From positions 124,001-188,000 of the forward strand of contig NZ_BJXB01000006.1 of the NCBI RefSeq assembly GCF_007990775.1: a stretch of 64,000 nt of DNA, written 5' to 3'. The position numbers were made by a program, and so were the translations under genes. Each line of letters opens with the position of its first letter. The stretch's first letter is position 1. This DNA is from Deinococcus cellulosilyticus NBRC 106333 = KACC 11606 (GTDB lineage Bacteria; Deinococcota; Deinococci; Deinococcales; Deinococcaceae). The notes below the pieces were generated by a model that was not told where the DNA came from, did not search any database, and was given only the letters and a program-made list of their open reading frames with translations. Shown one piece after another: positions 24,433 through 33,159 of the stretch.

Positions 24433-25970
24433 CCTTGAAAAACATTGCCAGCCACCACCATTCTTCTGAACTGAGGCATTTTTACAGGCTCAAAGCCGGG
24501 GACCTCTCTGGCGCTGTGGCCTCCCCCCCGTCAAGCGTGGACCGCAGCCGTCTGGTGCAGGGCCTGAGAGCCTACCATGAGCGGCTGGGCACCCTGACCC
24601 CCACACTGGAAGCACAACTGACAAAACTGCAGCACCCGAACAGCCGGGTGGTCGTTGCAGGCCAGCAGGCAGGACTGCTGCTCGGTCCAGCATTCACGGT
24701 GCACAAGGCTGTGGATGCCATTCTGCTGGCCAGACAACTGGACACCGAAGAGCAGCCTGTGCTGCCAATCTTCTGGGTGGCCAGCCAGGACCATGACGCC
24801 CTGGAAGTGGCCTCCACCATGCTGCTGGACTTCCGGGAGCACCTGGTGAACCTGAGCCTGCCCTTGCCGCAGGGCATCCCGGTGTACCGCATCCCTTTGC
24901 ACCAGGAGTGGGTGGACCATGTTTCAAGGGCCATTTCGGACATGGATGCCCCGTTCAAAGACCGGGCACTGAAGCTGGTTCAGGACAGCGCAAAAGGCAA
25001 TTACGCCGACTGGTTTGCTGGAATGGCACAGAGGTTGCTGGGAGAAGAGGGCCTGATCACCTTTGACCCGATGTTCCCGGAGCTGGCTGCCCTTTTTGTG
25101 CCTGCCCTGGAACGGGAACTTGAGCGACCCCTGGCGAGTCCACACCGGATTGAGGATGCTGCAGGGGAACTGATTGCCCTGGGTTTTGAGCCGCAACTGC
25201 GCCGGCAGGCCGGAGCCACCAACCTCTTTCTGGAGGGGAACGATGGGCACCGCCGCCTGCTGAGGTACGATGGCAGCAACTTCCATGCGGAACGCATGTA
25301 CACCCTGAAAGAACTGCAGGAGATCCTGAGGCTTGATCCCAGTCGCATCACACCAGCAGCGGGCCTCAGGCCGATTGTGCAGGACACCGTGCTGCCAACG
25401 ATCATCAATGTGCTTGGTCCTGGAGAACTGGCGTATGCCACGCAACTCGGGAAGGTGTACGACCTGCACGGCGTGGCCCAGCCCCTCTTGTGGAAACGCC
25501 TGAGCGTCACGTACATCGAGCCTCCGGTGCGGCGCATCCTGAGCAGGTATGGCATCACCGCACAGGAATTTCAGCGGAGCCCCTCTGAGATCACAGAGCG
25601 GCTGCTTTTGCAGGAAAGTGGGGTCCAGCAGGCCTTCCGGGAGAAACTGGGAGAGCTGGAACTGCTGTTTGAGCAGCTCGCTGAAACCTCTGTGAAGCTG
25701 GATGTGAACCTGGAAGGCAGTGTGCACCGCTCCCGACAGAGGGTGGTGGGACATGTGCAGCGGCTGGAACGCAAGCTGGCCCGACATCTGATGCAGGTGG
25801 AAAATGCCCGGGAAGGTCAGTTTGGGCGGCTGTACACCCACCTGCTTCCGGGAGGAGTGCCGCAGGAACGGGCCATCTCATACCTCACCTATCTGGCCAA
25901 ATATGGGGACCATCCCCTGAAACAGCTGCTCTCCCTGCCCGCAGGAGCCCAGACTCCATTAGACTTATAA
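24429..25970 (+). CDS. bshC: Bacillithiol biosynthesis cysteine-adding enzyme
   Basis: 513 residues, the usual BshC size. Family landmarks: VVVAGQQAGLLLGPAFTVHKAVDAILLA and PIFWVASQDHDALEVAS near the N-terminus, then a C-terminal coiled-coil dimerisation region (about 380-470). BshC adds cysteine to glucosaminyl-malate in the last step of bacillithiol synthesis, the low-molecular-weight thiol of Deinococcus and Firmicutes. It starts at GTG overlapping the regulator's stop codon and lies seven bases before the ClC channel gene. bshA and bshB are not in this window. Confidence 0.93.
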   Translation: MTLKNIASHHHSSELRHFYRLKAGDLSGAVASPPSSVDRSRLVQGLRAYHERLGTLTPTLEAQLTKLQHPNSRVVVAGQQAGLLLGPAFTVHKAVDAILLARQLDTEEQPVLPIFWVASQDHDALEVASTMLLDFREHLVNLSLPLPQGIPVYRIPLHQEWVDHVSRAISDMDAPFKDRALKLVQDSAKGNYADWFAGMAQRLLGEEGLITFDPMFPELAALFVPALERELERPLASPHRIEDAAGELIALGFEPQLRRQAGATNLFLEGNDGHRRLLRYDGSNFHAERMYTLKELQEILRLDPSRITPAAGLRPIVQDTVLPTIINVLGPGELAYATQLGKVYDLHGVAQPLLWKRLSVTYIEPPVRRILSRYGITAQEFQRSPSEITERLLLQESGVQQAFREKLGELELLFEQLAETSVKLDVNLEGSVHRSRQRVVGHVQRLERKLARHLMQVENAREGQFGRLYTHLLPGGVPQERAISYLTYLAKYGDHPLKQLLSLPAGAQTPLDL

Positions 25971-25977
25971 CAGACTG

Positions 25978-27663
25978 ATGCGCGCACCGTTACCCTTTCG
26001 TTTTCGCAACCGCCTGGAGACCAGCCGCATGGTGCTGTACAGCGCCCTGGCTGGAGTTCTGGTGGGGGTGGCCAGTGCACTTTTGCTGAGTGCACTGGAT
26101 CATGCCCAGGATTACCTGATGGGCCTTGCCGGTTACCACCCCCCATCCCTGCCGTCGAGGGGTGGGGTGCTGATGGCCTTTGAGGGGAACATCCGCTGGT
26201 GGGCCTTGCTGGTGATCCCGGCCTGCGCTGTGCTGGCGGTGTGGCTGTACAAACCTGTCCACATTGATCCCCTGGCAGAAACCATCGAGCATTACCACAG
26301 TGGGGAGTCACGGCCCGTGCAGTGGAGGTTGCAACTGCAGCGCATCCTGGCAGGGTTCATCTCGATTGGGGCAGGGGTGCCCCTCGGACGGGAAGGAATG
26401 CTGCTCAGTGTGGCGCAGGCCACCGCCCACCTGACCTCCAGGTTCGGGTCCCTGTCCAAGAGTGAGGCCCGGACCATCCTGATGGCGAGTTGCGCGGCGG
26501 TGCTTGGGGTGGTGTTCCATGCCCCTCTGGCCTGCGCAGTGATCATTGCAGAGATTCTGTACAGGCGCAATGAATTCGAATTCGAAGTTCTGATGCCTGC
26601 CGTGCTGTCCAGCGTGGCCGCCTACGCCATTTACGGCACCCTGATGGGGTTCTCTCCCCTGCTGGACATTCCTCCCGTTGAAACCCCCTCGTACTGGTCG
26701 ATGCCGCTGTACCTGCTGCTCGGGGCCATCATTGCAGGCCTCGCCAACGTGTATCTGCAGGCGATCCGCACCTTGCGAAGAAACCTGCGCAAACTGCGCC
26801 TGAACCTGCTGTTCGTCACGCTCACAGGGGGAGTGGCCGTGGCCCTGTGCAGTGTGTTCTTTGATGGGACCCTCGGTGATGGACTGGGCTGGACGCAACT
26901 GAACTTCATGGGCATGCTCGATGACCTCAGTGTGTACCAGCACTTCATGGTGCGCTTCATGGTCACCCTGATCGTTTCCGGGGCTTTCATGATCGGAGGC
27001 TACTTCACCCCACAACTGGTGATCGGGGCTTTCGCAGGGGCCAGTCTGGGGGCAGCGATCAATGCGGTCTTCCCTGCCGATCCTGTAAACGTCCTGGTGT
27101 TCGGCCTGGTGGGCGCAGCGGCCTTTCTGAGCAGCACCACCAACATCCCTCTGGGTGCAACCCTGCTGCTGGCCACCTGGAGTGGTGAGGAAATCCTGAT
27201 TCCACTGGTGCTCTCGACCTTCACGGCTTACGCAGTGGGCGGGGTGTACAGCCTGTACGTCGAGCAGAAGAACGTGCGGGCAGAATCCGGCGCGCACATC
27301 AGCAACATTGTCACCGAGGCCCTCAGCCAGCCTGCTCCCCAGGACCTGATGGAACTCCTGCGCAACCAGCCTGTCACGGTGCTGCAGGGAGACACCGAGC
27401 AGATCAGCGGCATTGAGGTGCCAGAAGCGTGGTACGGCAAGACCAAAGGAGAGGTGGACATCCCGGACACCATTCTGGTGTTCGCCATCGCCAGAGAAGG
27501 CAAAATTCACGTTCCCAACAACAAAACACCATTCATTGCTGGGGATCAGGTGATGCTGATTGGTGAGCCCCAGGAGGTGTCCGCCTTCCGGGAGACCCTT
27601 GCTGCCCAGCAGGCCCAGCAACAGCAACCCGGCGACGCTGGAGACACCGAGGTGGTCGCATGA
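25978..27663 (+). CDS. ClC-type chloride channel/antiporter with TrkA-C domain
   Basis: 561 residues: about 18 membrane-embedded helices (20-430) followed by a C-terminal RCK/TrkA-C domain (about 460-545: VTVLQGDTEQISGIEVPEAW..., FIAGDQVMLIGEPQEV). The ClC signatures are GAGVPLGREGM and GGYFTPQLVIGAFAGASLGA. The last Gly-Pro of the usual GREGP is GREGM here. TrkA-C domains sense ions or nucleotides, so transport may be regulated. Anion choice (chloride, fluoride, nitrate) is not clear. Its stop codon overlaps the next gene (ATGA). Confidence 0.9.
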   Translation: MRAPLPFRFRNRLETSRMVLYSALAGVLVGVASALLLSALDHAQDYLMGLAGYHPPSLPSRGGVLMAFEGNIRWWALLVIPACAVLAVWLYKPVHIDPLAETIEHYHSGESRPVQWRLQLQRILAGFISIGAGVPLGREGMLLSVAQATAHLTSRFGSLSKSEARTILMASCAAVLGVVFHAPLACAVIIAEILYRRNEFEFEVLMPAVLSSVAAYAIYGTLMGFSPLLDIPPVETPSYWSMPLYLLLGAIIAGLANVYLQAIRTLRRNLRKLRLNLLFVTLTGGVAVALCSVFFDGTLGDGLGWTQLNFMGMLDDLSVYQHFMVRFMVTLIVSGAFMIGGYFTPQLVIGAFAGASLGAAINAVFPADPVNVLVFGLVGAAAFLSSTTNIPLGATLLLATWSGEEILIPLVLSTFTAYAVGGVYSLYVEQKNVRAESGAHISNIVTEALSQPAPQDLMELLRNQPVTVLQGDTEQISGIEVPEAWYGKTKGEVDIPDTILVFAIAREGKIHVPNNKTPFIAGDQVMLIGEPQEVSAFRETLAAQQAQQQQPGDAGDTEVVA

Positions 27664-28166
27664 ACCTCAGGCCCATCCAGCCCCTGCCGGATGTCCCAAA
27701 CGGTTACATGCAGCTCGAAAACTACAGCAGTGTGAAACGCCTGTGGACCTACCTGCAGGGGGCATCCCAGCAAGGACTGCTGGTGCGTCCCCTCAGGACA
27801 GACAGCGAAGAGGTGTGCAGGCGGCTGATTTCCGGGTACCAGCTGCCTGCAGCCGGGGTGCTCATCGATCAGGCCAAAACCCTCAAATACCTCGATGAGC
27901 ACGTCTACACGCCCCACCCGACCCTGATGGCTGCACTGGAAGGAAATTTCGAGCCGTTGAAGCTGCTGCTCAGTGAATCATACGTGCTCAAGATTGACTT
28001 CACGCTGGCTTTCACCCGCAGCAGACAGCTGGTCATGAAGACCTCTGCCCAGTTCGTTCCACTGCCAGAGGCCACCGAAAAACTGGACCTCAAACTCGAA
28101 GCCCGCCGCTTCACACGGGATGAATGGCGGGTGCTCCTCGACAGGGCCTGCGGCCTGATGCGGTAA
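27660..28166 (+). CDS. Hypothetical protein, ClC-linked
   Basis: 168 residues without signal peptide or membrane helix; no family recognised. It contains several Leu-rich stretches (FEPLKLLLSESYVLKIDFTLAF) suggesting an alpha/beta globular protein. The start overlaps the ClC gene stop by four bases, so it is translationally coupled and is the last gene of the Crp-bshC-ClC operon. Confidence 0.7.
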   Translation: MNLRPIQPLPDVPNGYMQLENYSSVKRLWTYLQGASQQGLLVRPLRTDSEEVCRRLISGYQLPAAGVLIDQAKTLKYLDEHVYTPHPTLMAALEGNFEPLKLLLSESYVLKIDFTLAFTRSRQLVMKTSAQFVPLPEATEKLDLKLEARRFTRDEWRVLLDRACGLMR

Positions 28167-28195
28167 CCTGCGGCCCAGACGGCCTTCTGCCCTGC

Positions 28196-28990
28196 CTACA
28201 GGTCCTCTATGGGCGTCTGTCCGTTCATCCAGTTGAGTTCGCTGTCCTGCAGGAAGTAATTTGTCCAGAACGTGGATGGGGTGCCCCAGTCGCGGTATTC
28301 CAGCACGAGGTCGCAGAGGTCTCGGGTGCCTTCCACGCTGGGGTTCCGCATCAATTGGTCCACTTTGCTGAGGTAGTCTGTCGGGATGTCCTGGGCCAGT
28401 TCCAGCATCCTCAGCATCCATTTGTGGTAGGGGAAAAACAGGCGGTTGTGGGCCAGCAGCATGCGTGCAGTGAACAGCACAGCGCGGTTGGCAGACCAGG
28501 AGAGCAGGTAGGGGTTGTTGTGTTTTTCCCCTTCTCCGACGTACCACTGCATGGCCTGCACCTGGGCCATGAAGCGGTGGATGCGTTCCTGCACCCCCTC
28601 CTCTGGGTAGGTGGTGATGCGGTTCAGCAGGGTTTGCAGTTCAGTGGGGTCATTTCTGGACCAGGCGATGAAGGATTTCCAGAAGGCGGCCCGTGCCGGT
28701 TCACTGCCCATCTCTGCGACCTTTTCGAGGAAGCTGATGCCGATGTGTTTGCCGTCAACGTAACCTCCTTCGTAGTCGGTGAAGTCTGTGGAGTAGTACG
28801 AGAGGTCTCCGGTGGCCTGGCGTTTCTGGTAGCTTTCCTCGTCAATGACGATGAGGACATCCAGGTCACTTCCTGGCTTGCCGAAGCCTTTGACCAGGGA
28901 CCCTCCGACAATGATGGCCTGCACTTCGTCTTTCTGGGAGTAGGCGGTCACAAAGCGGTCCAGAGCGGCCTGATGGTGGGGATGGAGCAT
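28196..28990 (-). CDS. Nucleotidyltransferase-domain protein
   Basis: 264 residues. The N-terminal domain has the pol-beta-type nucleotidyltransferase signature GGSLVKGFGKPGSDLDVLIV (GS...DxD). The C-terminal 150 residues are helical and Trp-rich (HNNPYLLSWSANRAVLF), as in DUF4037-like or aminoglycoside-type nucleotidyltransferases. It probably transfers a nucleotide to a small molecule or protein, target unknown. ATG with GAGGTGA upstream. The promoter carries a LacI-type operator, so expression is probably repressed by a sugar-responsive regulator. Confidence 0.8.
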   Translation of the reverse strand: MLHPHHQAALDRFVTAYSQKDEVQAIIVGGSLVKGFGKPGSDLDVLIVIDEESYQKRQATGDLSYYSTDFTDYEGGYVDGKHIGISFLEKVAEMGSEPARAAFWKSFIAWSRNDPTELQTLLNRITTYPEEGVQERIHRFMAQVQAMQWYVGEGEKHNNPYLLSWSANRAVLFTARMLLAHNRLFFPYHKWMLRMLELAQDIPTDYLSKVDQLMRNPSVEGTRDLCDLVLEYRDWGTPSTFWTNYFLQDSELNWMNGQTPIEDL

Positions 28991-29007
28991 GGTTCACCTC
29001 GGATGAG

Positions 29008-29038
29008 AATTTTGAAAACGATTTCAAATTTCAGTATA
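29008..29038 (-). promoter_or_regulatory. Promoter with LacI-family operator
   Basis: A CG-centred palindrome, TTTGAAAACGATTTCAAA with matching flanks (29008-29031, 10 of 12 base pairs symmetric), lies immediately downstream of a -10 box TATACT (minus strand, 29033-29038). A repressor bound there would block the nucleotidyltransferase gene. Confidence 0.6.
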
Positions 29039-29194
29039 GCGGTAAATCTGCACTTCGGCATCATAAGCAATATGGCAGAGTGAATTTCCCTGATGGGCAT
29101 CAAAAGCATTTTGCAAGCGCATTCAGATGCGGTGCATCTGGGAGGTTGAGATCATGTTGGTTTTTCCTGTCAGACATATCACGTTTTAAATTTT

Positions 29195-29240
29195 TGCTGG
29201 GGGCTGACAGCTGATGCCTGACTGCTTTTCAGACAGCCCT
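29195..29240. repeat. Degenerate heptamer array with inverted partner
   Basis: GGCTGAC, AGCTGAT, GCCTGAC run in period 7 (29202-29222). Opposite-strand partners (AGGCAGA, AGGGCTG) follow within 25 bases, so GGGCTG can pair with CAGCCC. Same family as 23643-23699. Confidence 0.65.
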
Positions 29241-29300
29241 TCTGCCTGAAGGTCACCTGAGGTTAGAATGGGAACCATCACGAACTGGTACAGGAGGCCT

Positions 29301-30002
29301 ATGCGCGGTTTGTCCCCGGAAGCCATGGTGCTGGAAGAAATCCGGCAAATGAAACTCATCACCCCCGAAGAGTACCTGCTGATCCGCACGTACATCCAGA
29401 CCCGCACCGATCACACCAGTGCCTCGCAGATCAAAGAGATCCATCAGGCCTTGCAGGACAGACAGATTTCACAGGCCACTTTTGAGGACACCAAAGCCAA
29501 GCTGATCACCCGGATTCGCAAAGAGGTCAAAACCCGCGAGATTGTTCCCCTGGCTGCAGAGGCCGAGGAGGAAAAACCCCGCAGGAATCCTTTGCTGCTG
29601 GTGCTGATGCTCGGAATGCTGGTGGTGGGCGTGGGGCTGACAGTCTCCGGGATCTTCGGGGTGAAAGAGACGGAAACTTCCAGGTTCCTGAAAGCCATAA
29701 CTGTGCATCCAAGCAGCAACCTGCCCATGGAGCGCTTCAGACAGCCCGATGGAACGTATGCTTTTGATTATCCGGGCACAAAACTGGGAGAGAGCAGCCA
29801 TCTGGTGTGGTTTTCCCCGGAAAAGTGGTGGATTCGCATTGAGAGACCCCTGGTGCAGCCATCAGATTTTGGGCGGGCCAGAGAAATTGCAAGTGGACTC
29901 TGGCAGCTCAACACCTCCCTGGGCACCCTGTATGCCGAGGTGGGCACCACCGGACTGCACCTGAGATCTGAGGCCTTCCAGAAGTCTTTTTCAGGGAAGT
30001 GA
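29301..30002 (+). CDS. Membrane-anchored hypothetical protein
   Basis: About 233 residues: a charged helical N-terminal part (1-85, possibly coiled), one membrane helix (NPLLLVLMLGMLVVGVGLTVSGIFG, about 95-120) and a C-terminal outside domain of about 110 residues rich in Trp and aromatic residues. No family recognised. The ATG at 29301 has CAGGAGG three bases upstream, and TAGAAT at 29264-29269 is a likely -10 box. The 3' end overlaps the lacI-type gene on the other strand by 12 bases. Confidence 0.6.
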   Translation: MRGLSPEAMVLEEIRQMKLITPEEYLLIRTYIQTRTDHTSASQIKEIHQALQDRQISQATFEDTKAKLITRIRKEVKTREIVPLAAEAEEEKPRRNPLLLVLMLGMLVVGVGLTVSGIFGVKETETSRFLKAITVHPSSNLPMERFRQPDGTYAFDYPGTKLGESSHLVWFSPEKWWIRIERPLVQPSDFGRAREIASGLWQLNTSLGTLYAEVGTTGLHLRSEAFQKSFSGK

Positions 30003-30989
30003 CCGCACCGATGCCCGTTCGATGATCCGCACCGGAAGCACCCGGTTTCGGCTGCCCTCTGTTGGGTTCAGCAGCAATTGCACGGCTTCACGGCCCATGT
30101 CCTCAAAGGGTTGGGCCACCGTGGTGAGGGCTGGAACGGTGGTCTCGGTGAGGAGCAGGTTGTCAAAGCCCATGATGCTGAGTTGGTCCGGGACCTTCAC
30201 ACCTCTGGTCTGCGCGGCCAGCAGGGCACCTGCGGCCAGTTCATCGCTGCAGGCAAAAAGGGCGCTCACTGCAGTTTCCCTTTGCAAGAGGAAATGAAAT
30301 CCCTCCTGCCCATCCTCAAATGAAAAGCCTCTGGAGTACACGATGTGGTGCTCTTTGATGGGGAGCCCAAGCTGCATGTGGGCATCCACGTAACCCTCCA
30401 CCCGTGCCGTGCTGCTGAAAGGATCGGACCTTGCACCTGCCAGGATGGCAATGTCCCGGTGGCCCAGATTCAGCAGGTGCAGGGTGGCTTCACACGCCGC
30501 ACGGCGGTCATCGCAGCGCACGTACGGCACATCAAACTGGTAGGACATTGAGGACAGCAGCACCACAGGGATGCCGGCTTGCAAGAGCAACTCGTGGTAC
30601 TCGCGTTGCAGGATTTCACTGGCAAATATCACCCCCCTGACCTGATGCTGCACCAGAAGTTGCAGGTGGTCCAGGGTGGATCGGAGGGTGCCATCGGTGT
30701 GACAGACCACCACCAGATGGCCTCTCTTCTGGGCTTCTTGCTGCACTCCGCTGAGCACCCGGCCAATGAGCATGCTGGACACTTTTGGAAAAACCAGACC
30801 GATGGCAGGCCTGATGGGCTCAAAGGTGGAAGGTGGAGGCCGCAGGGGAAGGTACCCGAGCGTTTCGATGGCCTCCATGACCCGCAGTCGGGTCTCTGGG
30901 CTGTAACCGTCGGTGGAATTGAGGATGCGGGACACCGTGGCCGTCGAAACCCCAGCCATTCTTGCCACGTCTTTGAGGGTGGGTTTCAA
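29991..30989 (-). CDS. LacI family transcriptional regulator
   Basis: 332 residues. The N-terminal helix-turn-helix is LKDVARMAGVSTATVSRILN, followed by the hinge and a periplasmic-binding-protein-like effector domain (60-330). It binds a sugar or nucleoside-like ligand and CG-centred palindromes. Its target is not shown, but the operator at 29008-29031 less than 1 kb away is an obvious candidate. The start overlaps the beta-CASP RNase stop by four bases, so it is cotranscribed with that gene. Confidence 0.92.
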   Translation of the reverse strand: MKPTLKDVARMAGVSTATVSRILNSTDGYSPETRLRVMEAIETLGYLPLRPPPSTFEPIRPAIGLVFPKVSSMLIGRVLSGVQQEAQKRGHLVVVCHTDGTLRSTLDHLQLLVQHQVRGVIFASEILQREYHELLLQAGIPVVLLSSMSYQFDVPYVRCDDRRAACEATLHLLNLGHRDIAILAGARSDPFSSTARVEGYVDAHMQLGLPIKEHHIVYSRGFSFEDGQEGFHFLLQRETAVSALFACSDELAAGALLAAQTRGVKVPDQLSIMGFDNLLLTETTVPALTTVAQPFEDMGREAVQLLLNPTEGSRNRVLPVRIIERASVRSLP

Positions 30990-32374
30990 AGGTTCTGTCC
31001 CACCGTGTACGTTTCCCCGAACCGGTTGATCACCACCTGCCGCCCTCTGCTTTCCAGCTCCTGCTGGAAGGCTTCCATCACCTGCAGGTCTCCGTGCACC
31101 AGATGCACCCGGGCGTGCTCTGTCGGTTCCAGGAAAGCCAGCAGGTCATCCTGATCGGCGTGGGCAGAGAACCCACCAATGGTGTGCACACTGGCCCGCA
31201 CGACCACCTCCTCACCATGGATGCGCACCCGGTCTGCTCCGGCAATCAGGCGGCCTCCCAGAGAGTTGGGACTCTGGTACCCGACGATCACCAGACTGGT
31301 GCTGTCCTTCCACAGGTGGTGCTTGAGGTGGTGCACGATGCGACCCCCGGAAAGCATGCCCGATCCTGCCAGGATGATCGCTGCTCCTTTCATGTCGTTG
31401 AGCCTGCGGGATTCCCCGCTGCTGGAAGTCACAAAAAGGTTCTCCGGGGCAAATGGCCTGTCTCCCTGCTCCAGGTCCTGCTGCACATCCGGATTGAAAT
31501 CTCCCCCCAGGTTCTCGTACAGGCGGGTGATTCTGGAACCCATCGGGGAATCCAGATAGATCGGGGTGAGGGGGATGCGCCCCTCGTCCTGCAACTGCCT
31601 GAGCACGTACAGGATGTTCTGGGTGCGTTCCAGTGCAAAAGACGGAATCAGGATCTTGCCGTCCTTCTTGATGCTCTGCTGCAGCACCTGGGCGAATTCA
31701 TCCACCGTGTCCTGCTGGCTGCGGTGGGCCCTGTTGCCATAGGTGGATTCGATGACCACTGCATCACAGGGGCCGGGGAGGTGAAAATCTGCTTCAACTG
31801 GACTTTCCCGGTTGCCCAGGTCTCCCGAGATGACCACAGTCTTGCCTTCTGCGAAAACCTCAATCCAGGCGCTGCCCAGCACGTGGCCTGCCGGGTAAAA
31901 CCGGATTTCAATGCCATGAAAATGCAGGGTGTTCTCCCAGCCCATGTCGGGAGTGATGCGCTGCATGAGCAGGTCAATGTCTTTTTCTGTGTAGAGGGGC
32001 TCAGGGACTTCATGCTCGCGGCCCTGGCGTCTGGCCTTTCTGAGGTCACGATCAAAGTCTTCTTCAGCGATGTGGGCGGCGTCCCTGAGGATCAGTTCGG
32101 TCACGGCACGGGTGGCCGGGGTGCAATGGAATTTGCCCCGGTAGCCTCCCTTGATCAGCAGGGGCAGGCGACCCACGTGGTCCAGGTGGCCGTGGGTGAT
32201 CAGCACCAGGTCCAGGGTGCTGGCATCAAAAGGGAGGGGCGGCTGGTTTTTCTCTTCGAGTTCACGGTTCCCCTGGTACAATCCACAATCAATCAGGATG
32301 CGCTGTCCATTCGCTTCCAGCAGGTGACAGCTTCCGGTGACCGTTTCGGCGGCGCCATAACTGGTGATTTGCAT
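30986..32374 (-). CDS. Beta-CASP metallo-beta-lactamase RNase
   Basis: 462 residues of the CPSF-73-like family, similar in layout to the Thermus RNase TTHA0252. The metallo-beta-lactamase domain has THGHLDHVGRLP as zinc motif and GHVLGSAWIEV; a beta-CASP insert lies at about 180-370 and the RMMBL tail contains SAHADQDDLLAFL. Expected to act as an endo- or exoribonuclease in RNA decay or processing. It appears leaderless: TACCAT ends six bases before the ATG. It heads an operon with the LacI regulator, an unusual pairing. Confidence 0.9.
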   Translation of the reverse strand: MQITSYGAAETVTGSCHLLEANGQRILIDCGLYQGNRELEEKNQPPLPFDASTLDLVLITHGHLDHVGRLPLLIKGGYRGKFHCTPATRAVTELILRDAAHIAEEDFDRDLRKARRQGREHEVPEPLYTEKDIDLLMQRITPDMGWENTLHFHGIEIRFYPAGHVLGSAWIEVFAEGKTVVISGDLGNRESPVEADFHLPGPCDAVVIESTYGNRAHRSQQDTVDEFAQVLQQSIKKDGKILIPSFALERTQNILYVLRQLQDEGRIPLTPIYLDSPMGSRITRLYENLGGDFNPDVQQDLEQGDRPFAPENLFVTSSSGESRRLNDMKGAAIILAGSGMLSGGRIVHHLKHHLWKDSTSLVIVGYQSPNSLGGRLIAGADRVRIHGEEVVVRASVHTIGGFSAHADQDDLLAFLEPTEHARVHLVHGDLQVMEAFQQELESRGRQVVINRFGETYTVGQNL

Positions 32375-32583
32375 GGTCTCATGGTACGGGTTTTGTGGGC
32401 ATCAGGGAGAGGCCCGGGTGGCTCGATTCTCACCCCTCCAGCGAGTATGCTTGTACAGTATGTTGTTTGCAGTGCACACCAGAGTCGAATTCATGCATGC
32501 CACAAAGTGTGTGGCAGACATCAAAATGAAGCGCAGGGCAGGACAGAAATCGCCGAGAGAATGTGTGGGGAGGCAGAGCTGAA

Positions 32584-33159
32584 GTGGAATGGGTGCTTGC
32601 TTCCCAGAGCCCCCGACGCAGGGAACTTCTTTCCCGGGTCGGGGTGAAATTTCGAATTCAGGTGGCCCACACCGATGAGGTGTCCCTGGAAACTGCCCCT
32701 GAAGAGATCGCAAAGGACCTCTCCCGCCAGAAGGCCCTCGCCGTGCGTGAAATGGAACCGGACGCCTGCATCATCGCTGCAGACACCATTGTGGTGCTGG
32801 ATGGGGAAGTGCTGAACAAGCCTGTGGACCGGGATGAAAACAGGGTGTTCATCTCCAGGCTGGCCGGAAGAACCCATCAGGTGATGACCGGGGTCACCAT
32901 CAGCACCCCTGAGGTGACCCATTCGGATGTGGAAATCACCCAGGTGAAATTTCGCAGCCTGACCGAAAGAGAAATCGAGTGGTACGTGCAGTCCGGGGAA
33001 GGTCTTGACAAGGCCGGAGGGTACGGCATTCAGGAACTCGGTGCCCTGCTCGTGGAGGGGGTTGAGGGGGACTACTTCAATGTGGTCGGCCTGCCCCTGG
33101 TCCGTCTGCTGATGGTGTCCCGCCAGGTGGGACAGGACCTCCTGGGGGCGCATGTTTAA
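32584..33159 (+). CDS. maf: Maf-like nucleotide pyrophosphatase
   Basis: About 191 residues of the Maf/YhdE family (LASQSPRRRELL start, AADTIVVLDG, GEGLDKAGGYGIQE). These hydrolyse dTTP/UTP or modified nucleotides and are tied to septum formation. GTG at 32584 with GGAGG upstream gives the usual Maf N-terminus; a GTG 21 bases earlier is possible. It is the first gene of maf-mreC-mreD-PBP2, overlapping mreC by eight bases. Confidence 0.88.
   Translation: MEWVLASQSPRRRELLSRVGVKFRIQVAHTDEVSLETAPEEIAKDLSRQKALAVREMEPDACIIAADTIVVLDGEVLNKPVDRDENRVFISRLAGRTHQVMTGVTISTPEVTHSDVEITQVKFRSLTEREIEWYVQSGEGLDKAGGYGIQELGALLVEGVEGDYFNVVGLPLVRLLMVSRQVGQDLLGAHV

Noticed and set aside
31094..32647. 517-codon plus-strand open frame
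   Set aside because: Antisense of the beta-CASP RNase, no family resemblance.
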